Both the position numbers and the translations under genes were made by a program. Below, in pieces: positions 24,014 to 34,200 of a DNA stretch of 39,001 nt. Every line of letters starts with the position of its first letter. Position 1 is the first letter of the stretch. The stretch comes from an uncultured Prevotellaceae bacterium (GTDB lineage: Bacteria; Bacteroidota; Bacteroidia; Bacteroidales; Bacteroidaceae). The notes below the pieces were generated by a model. It made no database searches, was not told the DNA's origin, and was given only the letters and a program-made list of their open reading frames with translations. The DNA lies in NCBI GenBank assembly GCA_946534585.1, contig CAMNCV010000142.1, positions 1-39,001 of the forward strand, written 5' to 3'.

Positions 24014-24925
24014 TTAATCGAAAATAATGAATTTAGACAGTCTTTTCAACTGCTCTTCTGTAAACGAGGCAATCATAGACATATCGTTGATGCTGCGTAT
24101 CTTTCCCGTCGTTCGGCGCAGTGTCATTATGTCGCGTGCCTGCGTGTAGTTTATCAACGGATGGCGCGACAACTCTTTCTGTTCTATCCTGTTTATGTGT
24201 ATCTGGGCGAAATTCTGCGATGCTGTCATATACGCTATGGCGGTTTCGGGGAAGTTTCTGATGCCCTGTAGTAATTCTTCCGGTGATACGAATGCTTGCC
24301 TTCTCTTGCGTAAGTCAACGATGCGCTGTGCAAAATAAGAACCTATGCCCGGTATCTTCTTCAGTTCCGTGGTGTCAGCGGTATTGATGTCCACTGTCTG
24401 ACCAGGACGTAGCTTCTGGTATTCGTGATTGTCAGTCGTTCTTGCATTGCCCACATTCTCTTCTCTGTTATGCGCAGTGTATGCGTATTTGTCCTCAGAC
24501 TTTATCACGTCAGCCGCCATCACGTCGGCTTTAATCTTGATATATGGCTCCAGTTGGCGGTATTTCTCAAGCGTCAGTCCGTATAGTCTTGCAAAATCCT
24601 CCTTCTTGTGATAACGTCCGCCCATGCTGCGGTACTTATATATGTTGCGCACTTGCCATGGCTGTAGTCCGAGACGCAGCAGCGTGGTGCTGTCGGCAGT
24701 GTTGGGGTCAAAGTCAAACAACTCGCAATCTGCATCCGCAGGTCTGCTACCATCATTCTTGCCAGGCTGGGCATAATACCTATTTGTTTTGGCAGGACTT
24801 AGAGCTTCTTCCGTATTGTCTTTTTCTCGTAATACAAAAGGTGTTATTACCACGATGACAACAATCACCAGAATGAGTAATATTACGGCATCACGATTTT
24901 CCTTACGTAAAGTATATTTTTTCAT
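24014..24925 (-). CDS. ComEA-like helix-hairpin-helix protein
   Basis: The 303-aa product has one N-terminal membrane segment (AVILLILVIVVIVVITPFVL, about residues 13-32), so the bulk is probably periplasmic. It carries repeated helix-hairpin-helix units: FDPNTADSTTLLRLGLQPWQVRNIYKYR near residue 70 (in parts), LTLEKYRQLEPYIKI, VDINTADTTELKKIPGIGSYFAQRIVDL near residue 175, and a C-terminal one (INYTQARDIMTL). Such units bind DNA without sequence choice. ComEA proteins take up DNA in competent bacteria, but in Bacteroidetes this domain architecture is common and its role is not known. It precedes hemW by 8 bp. Confidence 0.85.
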   Translation of the reverse strand: MKKYTLRKENRDAVILLILVIVVIVVITPFVLREKDNTEEALSPAKTNRYYAQPGKNDGSRPADADCELFDFDPNTADSTTLLRLGLQPWQVRNIYKYRSMGGRYHKKEDFARLYGLTLEKYRQLEPYIKIKADVMAADVIKSEDKYAYTAHNREENVGNARTTDNHEYQKLRPGQTVDINTADTTELKKIPGIGSYFAQRIVDLRKRRQAFVSPEELLQGIRNFPETAIAYMTASQNFAQIHINRIEQKELSRHPLINYTQARDIMTLRRTTGKIRSINDMSMIASFTEEQLKRLSKFIIFD

Positions 24926-24990
24926 CTTTGTTGAAGAGTTGTTTGGGTTCGTATCTATATTTTTTATCTCTCACATTGGAGAATTACATG

Positions 24991-25021
24991 CAAAATTACA
25001 AAAAAAAAACAATATCTCCAA
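24991..25021 (-). promoter_or_regulatory. Promoter of comEA-like - hemW
   Basis: On the minus strand TTG (25019-25021), a 20-bp T-rich spacer and TAATTTTG (24991-24998) followed by CA fit the consensus. Transcription should start near 24984, about 60 bp before the start codon. Confidence 0.75.
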
Positions 25022-25053
25022 ATGCTTTCCAGGTTTCTCCTGTGCCTCTGTTG

Positions 25054-25140
25054 TGTAATCTCATTGCTTTTACCATGTAATCAGGTAGCTATTACCGTGT
25101 AATCAGATAGCGATTAGCATGTAATCAGGTAGCAATTGCA
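25054..25140. repeat. 22-bp periodic repeat array between two divergent promoters
   Basis: The word TGTAATC occurs at 25054, 25076, 25098 and 25120, with an exact period of 22 bp. The last three units share TGTAATCAGRTAGC plus ATT and differ at a few positions. The array lies between the -33 boxes of the comEA-like promoter (25019-25021) and the rmuC promoter (25188-25190). It shares a 20-bp core, with three differences, with the inverted repeat at 6664-6691. Confidence 0.88.
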
Positions 25141-25187
25141 TAGGAATACTTTGGTGACTGACGTATGAAGAAAAAACAGTGCAGGAT

Positions 25188-25218
25188 TTGGAGAAGTGGG
25201 AAAAGTTTCGTAACTTTG
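25188..25218 (+). promoter_or_regulatory. Promoter of rmuC
   Basis: TTG (25188-25190), 20 bp and TAACTTTG (25211-25218) fit the consensus, about 33 bp before the rmuC start. Confidence 0.8.
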
Positions 25219-25251
25219 CGTTGAAAACATAAGAAAACCATAATATAACAA

Positions 25252-26907
25252 ATGGAACTGACAATAATTCTCGTAGTAATAGCTGTGGCTATAGCGTATG
25301 CTGTGTTTGCGGAGCGTAGGGTGAATAATGCAAGGAATGAGGGCAACAGTAGGTTGAATGCTCTGAAGGCAGAAGGGGAGCATCAGCTCGTGGTTATGAA
25401 GACCGAGCATGAGCAACGCATGAAGGAACAGCGCACGGAGGCAGAGCACCGTATGTCGGAACTGCGCACAGAGGCTGCACGTGCTTTTGCAGAATATAAG
25501 GCAGCTGCAGAGCATGCGCAGGAGGAGTATAAGCAGAATGTACAGGCGCAGATGGAGGAACTGCGCAACCGCTCAGAGAGCGACCTGCGGGAAACGAAGC
25601 GCGAGCGTGATGATGAGAAATCGCGTAAGGATATATTGATAAATGAGAATACAGCATTGAAAGCAAGTCTTGAAACTACACAAGGGTTGCTCAAGGCTGC
25701 GCAGGAACAGGCGGCAAAGGATGAGAGAGAGCGACAAGAGAAATTTGATACGGAGCTGAGGCTTGCCCGTGAGCAGATGCGAGCACAGTTTGAGCGAGAG
25801 ATGGCTGAGCGCTCCGAGACCTTGAAGCATGAGGCGCATGAGCGCATGGAACGACTAAAACAAGAGTCGGACGAACGCATGGAAGCGCTCAGACGCGAGG
25901 CAGAAGAGCGTATGGAGACGCTGAAGCAAACGAATACGCAGCAGATGTCGCAGATAGTGGACCCACTGAAAAAACAACTTGAGGAATTGCATAGGCTTGT
26001 GGATGACAACAAACTTGAGCAATCGAAAAATACTTCAGCATTGGAAGCAAGCATTAAGGCCGTGTTTGAACACGACAAAGAGCGCGACAAAACCACGCAA
26101 AGCCTTGCGGAAGCACTGAAAAACCGTGGTAAGGTGCAGGGCGACTGGGGAGAACTGGTGTTGGAGAATATACTGCGCGACAGCGGATTGCGTCGTGGCG
26201 AGGAATATTTCGTACAGGAGAACGTGAAGACTGCTACTGGAGCCAATGTGCGTCCTGACGTGATAGTGAAAGGGGCTGACGGGTCGCGTATTATTATTGA
26301 TTCCAAGGTGTCGCTTACAGCTTATACGGACTATGTGGGGGCTGAGAATGACGAAGAGCGCACAGCTGCCATAAAGGCAAATTATGACTCTATATGGCAA
26401 CACGTTGTGGAACTCTCTGACATGAAATATGATAAGGAGGTGGAGCGCGCCATACCCATGGTGTTGATGTTTGTGCCAAATGAGGGAAGCTATATTCTGG
26501 CCATGAACAAAGACCCGCAACTCGGTTCTAAGGCTTATCAAAAAGGAGTGCTGATTATAAATCCCACTAACCTGATGGTAGTGCTAAGACTGATGTTTAT
26601 GACTTGGCAGAATACTCGCCAAGAGCGCAACAACCGTGAGATACTCAAGGCTGCAGGTGATTTGTATGACAAATACTGTATCTTTGCAGAGCAATATGTG
26701 AAATTGGGTAATCAATTAAATACTGCACGCTCAACCTATGACACGGGAATGTTGCAGTTGCGAGAAGGACGCGGCAACCTCTCTAAGAGATTGGAAACAC
26801 TGCGGAAATTTGGCGTCACCCCGACAAAGCAGATACCTGAAAACATGCAGTCGCTATCTAACGACGACGAGCTACCTCAGACGGCAGCAGACCAAACTCA
26901 TTCTTAA
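25252..26907 (+). CDS. rmuC: DNA recombination protein RmuC
   Basis: RmuC proteins limit inversion of short inverted repeats in Escherichia coli and carry a nuclease-like domain. The 551-aa product begins with one membrane segment (LTIILVVIAVAIAYAVFA) and then a long charged coiled coil from residue 25 to about 285, rich in Glu, Arg and Ala with repeated EERMETLK-type heptads. The RmuC domain follows: KNRGKVQGDWGELVLENILRDSGL (in parts), VRPDVIVKGADGSRIIIDSKVSL with the PD-(D/E)xK-like D-x(n)-DSK core, and LMFVPNEGSYILAM. Its last 50 bp overlap the end of the hybrid regulator gene on the other strand. Confidence 0.94.
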   Translation: MELTIILVVIAVAIAYAVFAERRVNNARNEGNSRLNALKAEGEHQLVVMKTEHEQRMKEQRTEAEHRMSELRTEAARAFAEYKAAAEHAQEEYKQNVQAQMEELRNRSESDLRETKRERDDEKSRKDILINENTALKASLETTQGLLKAAQEQAAKDERERQEKFDTELRLAREQMRAQFEREMAERSETLKHEAHERMERLKQESDERMEALRREAEERMETLKQTNTQQMSQIVDPLKKQLEELHRLVDDNKLEQSKNTSALEASIKAVFEHDKERDKTTQSLAEALKNRGKVQGDWGELVLENILRDSGLRRGEEYFVQENVKTATGANVRPDVIVKGADGSRIIIDSKVSLTAYTDYVGAENDEERTAAIKANYDSIWQHVVELSDMKYDKEVERAIPMVLMFVPNEGSYILAMNKDPQLGSKAYQKGVLIINPTNLMVVLRLMFMTWQNTRQERNNREILKAAGDLYDKYCIFAEQYVKLGNQLNTARSTYDTGMLQLREGRGNLSKRLETLRKFGVTPTKQIPENMQSLSNDDELPQTAADQTHS

Positions 26908-29900
26908 ACGTCTGCCGGAAGTGAGCCATGTGGTTGAAACCTGCCATCATGGCTGCTTCGCTGACATTGTATTCGCCACTCTCTATCAGCTGCCGGCTAT
27001 AGCGCAGTCTGAATTTGCGTATGTATTCCTTGGCAGTAAGTCCAGTAAGAGCTTTCACTTTGCGGTAGAAAGTACTGTGGCTCATAGCCATCTTGTCAGT
27101 AATGAAGGCAAGGTTTAGTTCTTCCTGTCTGATGTTGTCTTCAATTATATTATTTAGCTGTTCGGGAAATCGCTTGTCCAAAGGACTAAGTTGTGGCACC
27201 TCCTGTTTCGTTAAACTGTTGTCAGACGCTTGGGTGCCAGTTACTGACGAATTGATGATATGCTCGGCAAGCCTGCGTCGTGCGGTGAGCAGGTTTTTTA
27301 TGCGAGCAGCCAGTAACTTTGTGGTAAATGGTTTCGTCAGGTAGGAGTCAGCACCGCATAGGTAGCCTTCTTCCTTGTCATTGTCAGTGACTTTTGCCGT
27401 GAGCATAATCACCGGTATATGGCTTGTGCGTATGTCATCCTTCAAAACTTTAGTCATAGCGGTGCCATCCATACGAGGCATCATTATGTCGCTTACTATT
27501 ATGTCAGGTATGTGATTTAAAGCCAGGCGTAAACCCTCCTCGCCATTTTCTGCCTGCAGTATGGTGAAATCTTCTTCAAACGAACTTGCTATGTATTCTC
27601 TGATGTCGGCATTGTCTTCTACAACGAGCAGTGACATCTTCGTCTCATCCTCTGGTATTTCATCTTGTCGTTTCATTGTTCTGGTATTAGCATCATGGAG
27701 GGTGGAGGGTAGGGTAGAGACATTATCCTCTTTGTGCAAGGCTTCGGTATATGTTTCATCAATATTTAGTCTCAGAGTAAAGGTGCTTCCCTGTCCTTCC
27801 GTACTCTCTGCAAGAATGTCAGCCTTGTGAAGTTCTGCAAGGGATTTTACCAGAGCCAGTCCAATTCCCGTGCCTGAAGCCTGATGGGTATTGCTGGCTT
27901 GATAATATCTGTCAAATACGTGAGGCAGGTCCTTTTGACTGATGCCATAGCCAGTGTCTTTCACTTCAATGACAATCTTGTGGGAAATCTCGTCATGATG
28001 TACTGACACCGTGATGCGCCCACGTTCAGTATATTTCATTGCATTAGACAGTAAGTTGTTGAAAATCGTTGTAATGACCTCAGAGTCAAAGTATATACAG
28101 GGCAGATTGTCAGATATATAGTATGAGAAGTCAACCTGCGGATTATTGTATAGAGCTTTGAAGTTCATGCATATCTCTTCAATAAATAATCCGATGTTGC
28201 TGCGTGCTACGCTCAACCTCCTGTTGTGCGTCTCAGTCTTGCGAAACTCAAGTAATTCATTGATGAGGCCATGCAGCGTCTCTGCATTTTTCTTGATTAT
28301 GCCTACACGCTGCTTGCTATCGTTGGGTATGCGCTTGTCGTCAATCAAATCATCGAGAGGACCGAGGATAAGTGTCAGAGGAGTGCGTAGTTCGTGGGTT
28401 ATGTTAGTGAAGAAATGCAGTCGTTCTTCATTGGCTTGTTGTTGTTGCAGGCTTTCTTTCTGCTTTAGTTCAAGACGGTTGCGCAGTTTCAGTCGGCTCT
28501 TATACGTTCTTACTATAAGCCATGTAATCATGGCCAGCGTCAAAGCATATAGAGTGTAAGCCCACCATGTTTGCCACAAAGGTGGTTTTATTTCAATCTT
28601 AATCTCGCAGCAAGTGGCATCAGTCCAATCCTGACTCTTTAGTTTCGCACGCAGGCAGAAAGTATATTTGCCAGGTGGTAGGCCGCGGAACACTACATCG
28701 TAGTCATCGCTGATGTAATACCACTTGTCATCCATACCTTTCATGAGATAGGAATACTCTACGTGAGGACACTGCGCTTGATTACTTACACAGAATGCAA
28801 TTCTTATAGTATTCTGTTTGTAGTCAGTACGGTAAATTCCGTCATCGTCAGGCGACAGACCTATTATCTTTGTATTGGTACCATCAGGAGAGTAGGCCTC
28901 ACAGGCTGATATCTGAACATCAGAAATATGCTCGTTTTGTCCTACTGTCATAGGGTTAAAATGCACCAGTCCAGCCGTTGAGCATAGATATATGCCATTT
29001 TCGGTATTTGCAATACCGTTGGGATAGAAACCGCAGGCTTCTTTGAAATCCAGATAATCGTAGTTGTATATGCGCTCTGTCTTACTGTCAAGGCATGATA
29101 CTCCAGAGAATGTACTCATCCATACCCTTCCATTTTCATCAGTGGCTATGGCACAGATGTAGTTGTCAGCCAGTCCCTGTGCAGCACTGTAAACTTTTAT
29201 GCCTCGTAATTTAAGGGCATTGTCAACGTGTACGAGCCCCATGTGCGTAGCAAGCCATAGCCCGCCTTTACCGTCAGATACAGCTTTGTTTATGCGTTGT
29301 GAAGGAATACTGTCGGCTATTGTCAGACTCACGCTCTTGCCGCTATTCATATCGATGACAAAGGCTCCAAGGCCGTAGGTTGTAAGAAGCAGTTTGTCGT
29401 TCTTAATCCATAAAAAGGATGTTACAATGGCATTGCCAGTGACCTTGTTTATTATTTCTTCCCTTCTCACGCCTTCTCCTTCTGCATAGGAATATACACC
29501 CAGCTCCGAACCTATCCATATCCGACCGTTGCTGTCCTCGGAAAGTGAGTGAATGTCGCGCATGAAGCCTCCTGGCAGAGGCAAACCAGTGAAACGTCTC
29601 GTCTGTGGATTGAAACGCATTACACCGCAGTCGTCAATGCCGAGCCAAACAGTTCCGTCGTGCGTCTGTATCATACAACGTGTGTATGTGCTGCTTCCAC
29701 GTCCGCTACTGACTATCTTCCATGTGTCAGCTATGCTGTTGTCTTTCCATAATGACAATCCGTCTGCTCCGGCAGTCCAAAGCATACCATTGTTTCCTCG
29801 TGTGGTAGAGTATATAGCATGATTTTTCAAACCGTCATGAAATACAGAAAACTCAGCCTTACGACTACTTATGAAATCTACTCCTGTGCCATGGTTGCCT

Positions 29901-30913
29901 ATCCATACATTGCCGTAGATGTCTTGTGTGACTGCTCGGGTGCTTACTGATGACGATTGTATCTCGGTATCGTCATACGTCAGCGTGCCATGCGTGTCTA
30001 TCAGCTCGGGATTAAGCACCCTAATACCTCTCTGGTCAGTAGCTATCCATATCGTGCCGTCGTGCATCTGGCAGATGTCATATACGTTGTCATGTTGCTT
30101 GCCTTCTACTATAGTGAACGTACCGCTGACGGGATGAAATAGTGCCAGACCGCCATCGGTGCCAACCCATATTCGGTTGTTTTGGTCACGCAGTATGCGT
30201 CTGACGTTGTTACCAGGCAGACTGTTTGGATTATTTGGCTCATGCCTGAAGTGGCGTTCCTGTTTCGTCTTGGTATCAATTACTGTCAGTCCATCACGAG
30301 AATGACCTATGTAGATACGGCCTGCATTGTCGTAGGCTCCGCATGCTGTATGGTATATGTATTTCTGTTTTATGGTAGTAGTGCGCAGAGTCTGACAGTC
30401 CATCTGCTGCACCTTCCCTCCAGAGAATATAATCCACACTCCGCTGTTGGCATCGATTATATCTTCTATGCCGTCCAATTCCAATCCGTCCTTGAATGTG
30501 AGAAATCGCACAGTATTCATAAGCGGGTCGTAAACGATTATTCCGAACTCTGTGCCTATGAACATTTTTTTCGTAGGTTGATGCCATTTAAGGGCAGTGG
30601 TCTTCAGTCGGAAAATGTCGCGTGACATTTGTCCGGGAAGTCTTTTTACATTATCCGTAAGATACATGAAGTTGCCTTCAGGTGGCCAGTTTGTAATCAG
30701 AAAAGTCTGGCAACTGGTACCTGAGATGCGGTTTACCCCCGCCTCGCTTGCAGTCCATATATATCCGTATCCGTCAATAGCCAGTCTGGTGATAAAATCA
30801 TTTGATAAACCATCGGCAGAGCATATGGTCCTGTCAGTGGTATAGACATTGGAATGTAATCGACATACCGCAACTGTAAAATAAATAATCAGACATATAA
30901 TTCTGCGTGACAT
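26858..30913 (-). CDS. Hybrid two-component system regulator (sensor kinase, receiver, AraC)
   Basis: This single protein of 1351 aa holds a full signalling chain. After a signal/membrane segment, residues about 25-690 form two beta-propellers of Reg_prop repeats (NRIWVGTDGGLALFHP, GRIWIGSELGVYSY, NVWIGNHGTG), then a Y_Y_Y domain (about 700-765), a membrane segment (TLYALTLAMITWLIVRTY, about 790), a HisKA domain with the acceptor His near residue 838 (FFTNITHELRTPLTLILGPL), an ATPase domain (GTGIGLALVKSLAELH), a receiver domain (IIVSDIMMPRMDG, Asp near 1141) and a C-terminal AraC helix-turn-helix (MAMSHSTFYRKVKALTGLTAKEYI). Such proteins sense a periplasmic glycan piece and activate the neighbouring susCD operon, here divergent. 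The ATG at 31075 is upstream of the promoter at 30946-30975, so the start is placed at 30913. Confidence 0.96.
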   Translation of the reverse strand: MSRRIICLIIYFTVAVCRLHSNVYTTDRTICSADGLSNDFITRLAIDGYGYIWTASEAGVNRISGTSCQTFLITNWPPEGNFMYLTDNVKRLPGQMSRDIFRLKTTALKWHQPTKKMFIGTEFGIIVYDPLMNTVRFLTFKDGLELDGIEDIIDANSGVWIIFSGGKVQQMDCQTLRTTTIKQKYIYHTACGAYDNAGRIYIGHSRDGLTVIDTKTKQERHFRHEPNNPNSLPGNNVRRILRDQNNRIWVGTDGGLALFHPVSGTFTIVEGKQHDNVYDICQMHDGTIWIATDQRGIRVLNPELIDTHGTLTYDDTEIQSSSVSTRAVTQDIYGNVWIGNHGTGVDFISSRKAEFSVFHDGLKNHAIYSTTRGNNGMLWTAGADGLSLWKDNSIADTWKIVSSGRGSSTYTRCMIQTHDGTVWLGIDDCGVMRFNPQTRRFTGLPLPGGFMRDIHSLSEDSNGRIWIGSELGVYSYAEGEGVRREEIINKVTGNAIVTSFLWIKNDKLLLTTYGLGAFVIDMNSGKSVSLTIADSIPSQRINKAVSDGKGGLWLATHMGLVHVDNALKLRGIKVYSAAQGLADNYICAIATDENGRVWMSTFSGVSCLDSKTERIYNYDYLDFKEACGFYPNGIANTENGIYLCSTAGLVHFNPMTVGQNEHISDVQISACEAYSPDGTNTKIIGLSPDDDGIYRTDYKQNTIRIAFCVSNQAQCPHVEYSYLMKGMDDKWYYISDDYDVVFRGLPPGKYTFCLRAKLKSQDWTDATCCEIKIEIKPPLWQTWWAYTLYALTLAMITWLIVRTYKSRLKLRNRLELKQKESLQQQQANEERLHFFTNITHELRTPLTLILGPLDDLIDDKRIPNDSKQRVGIIKKNAETLHGLINELLEFRKTETHNRRLSVARSNIGLFIEEICMNFKALYNNPQVDFSYYISDNLPCIYFDSEVITTIFNNLLSNAMKYTERGRITVSVHHDEISHKIVIEVKDTGYGISQKDLPHVFDRYYQASNTHQASGTGIGLALVKSLAELHKADILAESTEGQGSTFTLRLNIDETYTEALHKEDNVSTLPSTLHDANTRTMKRQDEIPEDETKMSLLVVEDNADIREYIASSFEEDFTILQAENGEEGLRLALNHIPDIIVSDIMMPRMDGTAMTKVLKDDIRTSHIPVIMLTAKVTDNDKEEGYLCGADSYLTKPFTTKLLAARIKNLLTARRRLAEHIINSSVTGTQASDNSLTKQEVPQLSPLDKRFPEQLNNIIEDNIRQEELNLAFITDKMAMSHSTFYRKVKALTGLTAKEYIRKFRLRYSRQLIESGEYNVSEAAMMAGFNHMAHFRQTFKNEFGLLPSEVARRR

Positions 30914-30945
30914 GACATAAAATGGTTCCGTGTGGTTATCTATTG

Positions 30946-30975
30946 CAAATTTAGTTAAAATAAATAAGGTGACAA
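30946..30975 (-). promoter_or_regulatory. Promoter of the hybrid regulator
   Basis: On the minus strand TTG, a 19-bp spacer and TAAATTTG (30946-30953) followed by CA fit the consensus. Transcription near 30939 would give a leader of about 25 nt before the start codon at 30913. Confidence 0.75.
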
Positions 30976-31003
30976 ATTTTTTTGTTCTGTTTTTTCTGAT
31001 GAT

Positions 31004-31038
31004 GACAGAAAAACGTATGTTTTTTGACGGAAAACCGT
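31004..31038. promoter_or_regulatory. Candidate operator of the hybrid regulator (direct repeat, 22-bp spacing)
   Basis: GACAGAAAAACGT (31004-31016) and GACGGAAAACCGT (31026-31038) match at 11 of 13 positions with start-to-start distance 22 bp, two helical turns, as expected for an AraC-type dimer. The right copy extends to the inverted repeat GACGG-AAAA-CCGTC. It ends 24 bp before the susC -7 box, covering the place of a missing -33 box. Confidence 0.6.
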
Positions 31039-31062
31039 CGCTATAATTACGAGGAAAGTTAC

Positions 31063-31070
31063 TAATTTTG
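31063..31070 (+). promoter_or_regulatory. -7 box of the susC promoter
   Basis: TAATTTTG followed by CA fits the -7 consensus, but no TTG lies at the -33 distance. This is what is expected of a promoter that depends on an activator. The leader to susC would be about 175 nt. Confidence 0.65.
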
Positions 31071-31100
31071 CACAAGGATTTTTTACATGTTGCTAAATAT

Positions 31101-31139
31101 AAGCACGTAAGTTAGTTAATTGTGTATCTGTGCTTTTTT
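31101..31139 (+). promoter_or_regulatory. Possible attenuator hairpin in the susC leader
   Basis: AAGCAC (31101-31106) and GTGCTT (31130-31135) can pair around a 23-nt loop, and a run of six T (31134-31139) follows. The stem is short and the loop long, so termination here is doubtful; the position inside a 175-nt leader makes it worth recording. Confidence 0.3.
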
Positions 31140-31252
31140 GTTTCAGAGGTAAGTAGATTGTATTCAGACAGGATAACATTTTAATATTTATTTGATAAAA
31201 AGCAAAAACTAAACAATTATACTCAATACATTATTTACTAATTTAAAGACAA

Positions 31253-34200
31253 ATGAAACAAAGACAAAAGACTAACCAGAAGAAAGGCAGTACTTCTATG
31301 CATCGCCTTGTCTTCCTTGCTTTTGCGTCTGTATGCTCTGTCTATGGCATGGCACAGAACAAGGTGACTGGCACCATTGTTGATGCTATGGGCGAACCTG
31401 TAATTGGCGCAAGCGTCGTTGTTAAAGGTGCTGGTACAGGTACCATTACGGACATTGATGGTAATTTCACTATTGACAACGTGCCTGAGAACTCGAAACT
31501 CGAGGTGTCGTATGTTGGTTATCGTACGCAGACTGTAACTGCTACTGGCAATATGAAATTGCAACTTGAAGAAGACAAACAGTTGCTTGATGAAATCGTG
31601 GTCGTGGGTTACGGCGTACAGCGTAAGAGCGACGTGACGGGTGCTTTGACACGTGTGGGAGAAAAAGAGTTGAACACAAAGCCTGTAAGCAACGCTTTCG
31701 AAGCACTTCAGGGTAAGGCCGCCGGTGTAGATATCACGTCAAGCGAGCGTCCTGGTGAAATTGGTAGCATATTGATTCGCGGCCGCCGTTCTCTGAACGC
31801 TTCAAGCAAGCCTCTTTATGTTGTTGATGGAGTACCTCTTCAGTCAGGCGGTATCGAGACTCTCAATCCACGTGACATTGAGTCTATTGATATCTTGAAG
31901 GACGCTTCATCTACCGCTATATATGGTAGCCGTGGTGCCAATGGTGTCGTTCTCATTACCACAAAGCGCGGTCAGGAGGGCAAAACCCAACTCAATTATA
32001 GTGGAACCGTGACCTTCGAGAAGATTATAGACAAAAGTCCATCAATGAGTGCAAGCGACTATATCACGTGGCGTCGTTGGGCTAAGTACAACTCTGATCC
32101 TAGTAAATTCACTCCTGGAAATCAGCCCACGTATGTGCAGGACCACGACTATTTCTCAGATGATGAGGTAGCTTGGGCCAACGTAGAAAAGGGTTGGGAC
32201 GAAAACCATCAGATTTGGGATGGTTCAAAAGTTACTGACACTGATTGGACAGACTTCGTAACACGTACAGGTGTTACTCATGAGCATAATATAAGTGCAC
32301 GCGGTGGTTCAAAGAACGTGTCTGGAGGTGTTTCTTTTGGATACTTGAATAACAAGGGTACGCAGAAGGGACAAGGCTACGAACGCTATACATTGTCTGC
32401 TACAACTGACATTCAAGCAAAACCATGGTTTAAGGCTGGTGGTTCGTTTAATGCAAGCTACAGTGAGCAAAAGTATGGTTTCTCACGTTTAGGACAGTCA
32501 AGTAACTCTGGTCCTACGGATATATATGGTGCTGCGAAAAGTATATTACGCTATGCTCTTCCATACGATGGATTAGGAAGAATAATAGATTACCCTGGTG
32601 GTCCTACAGCGAATACTTATACCATAATGGATGAATGGAATAAGTCAACGGATAATCGCCAGGTCTTCCGTGCCATTGGTAGTTTCTATGGACAGATTGA
32701 CTTCGGTAAGATATGGGAGCCACTGCAGGGCTTACAGTATAAGATACAGTATGGACCAGACTTCGAGTTCTATCGCAGAGGGTATTTCATCGATCAGTCA
32801 TCTGCAGCTCGTGGCGGAGGTAATAACCTTGCCAATCGTGCCGACAGACGTAGGTTTGCTTGGACTCTTGATAACATGGTTCTTTTCAATAAAGAATTTG
32901 GCGAGCACAACCTTGGATTTACTTTCTTGCAATCAGCATCAAGGATGAATGAAGAGGAAAGCGGAATGGGAGCAGAGAGGATACCTCTGGCATCGTTCAA
33001 GTGGAACAATATGAGTTCTGTAGATATATCTAATAGCGACAATAAGCCAAGCATGAGCACTGGCTTGACAGAGAGTGCCCTTGCTTCTTACATGGCACGT
33101 GTGAACTACTCTTTCCGTGACCGCTACCTGCTTACAGCATCAGCACGTTGGGACGGTTCAAGCGTTCTTGCTGAGGGCAACAAGTGGGATTTCTTCCCGT
33201 CTATGGCACTCGGCTGGCGCATGGAGCAGGAGAAATTCTTGAAGGGCGTGAAATGGATTGACCAGTTGAAAGCACGCTTTGGCGTAGGTGTCACAGGTAA
33301 CTCTGCTGTTGACGCATATGGTACTTTGGGCGTAATCAGCAGCTATTGGATGCCATTCAGCAAAGGTAACTCACAGATACTTGTCACAAACGAGCCTTAT
33401 TATTCTTCTGGTTCAAACTTGATGCCTAACAAAAACCTAAAATGGGAGAAGACCACACAGTGGAACTTCGGTATTGATTTCAGCTTCCTCAAGGGCCGTA
33501 TTGGTGGTACACTTGATTTGTACACATCAACAACAAAAGACCTTTTGATGAGAATGGCTGTTCCTTCACTTAGTGGATATCCTGCAATGATGGCAAATAT
33601 TGGTAAGACCAGTAATAAAGGTTTGGAACTGACATTGAATCTTATTCCTGTAATGACAAAAGATTTTACATGGAATTCTAATTTCAACTTCGCTTGGCAG
33701 AAAGACAAGATTGAGGAACTTGCTAATGGTAAGGTTGACGACATTGCCAATGGCTGGTTTATCGGTGAGTCTATAGCTATACATTATGGTTATGAGAATG
33801 CAGGTCTGTGGCAGGAAAGCGATGCAGAAGAAATGGCTAAGTTCAATGCTAACGGCGAGAATTTCACTGCAGGTTGCGTAAGACCAGTTGATCAGAACGG
33901 TGACTACAAGATTGACGGAAATGACCGTGTAATCCTTGGCAACCAAAATCCGCGCGTCACAATGGGCTGGTCAAATACATTTACCTGGAAGGGACTGGAA
34001 CTTACTATTGAACTTCAGGGACGTTTCAAGTATATGGTAAGCACAGGTGGCGAAGGCCAGTTTGGTATGTATCAGCAGCGTGAGATTGACTATTGGAGAC
34101 CAGACAATACAGGTGCAGAATGGCAAAAGCCGGTTTACAGCACTGCGGGCGGCGACAAGTACTCAGGTTTGTTAGGTTTCAAGAATGCTTCATTCATAAA

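Noticed and set aside
25054..25140. Possible CRISPR array because of regular repeats
   Set aside because: The period is 22 bp with no room for spacers of normal length, the units differ from one another, and no cas gene is near.
25383..26306. 307-aa open frame opposite rmuC
   Set aside because: It is very rich in Ser, Cys and Arg, as expected from the reverse strand of a Glu/Arg/Ala coiled-coil gene, and has no recognisable domain or promoter.
30914..31075. Upstream ATG of the hybrid regulator giving 1405 aa
   Set aside because: It lies beyond the consensus promoter at 30946-30975, and the added residues hide the signal peptide.
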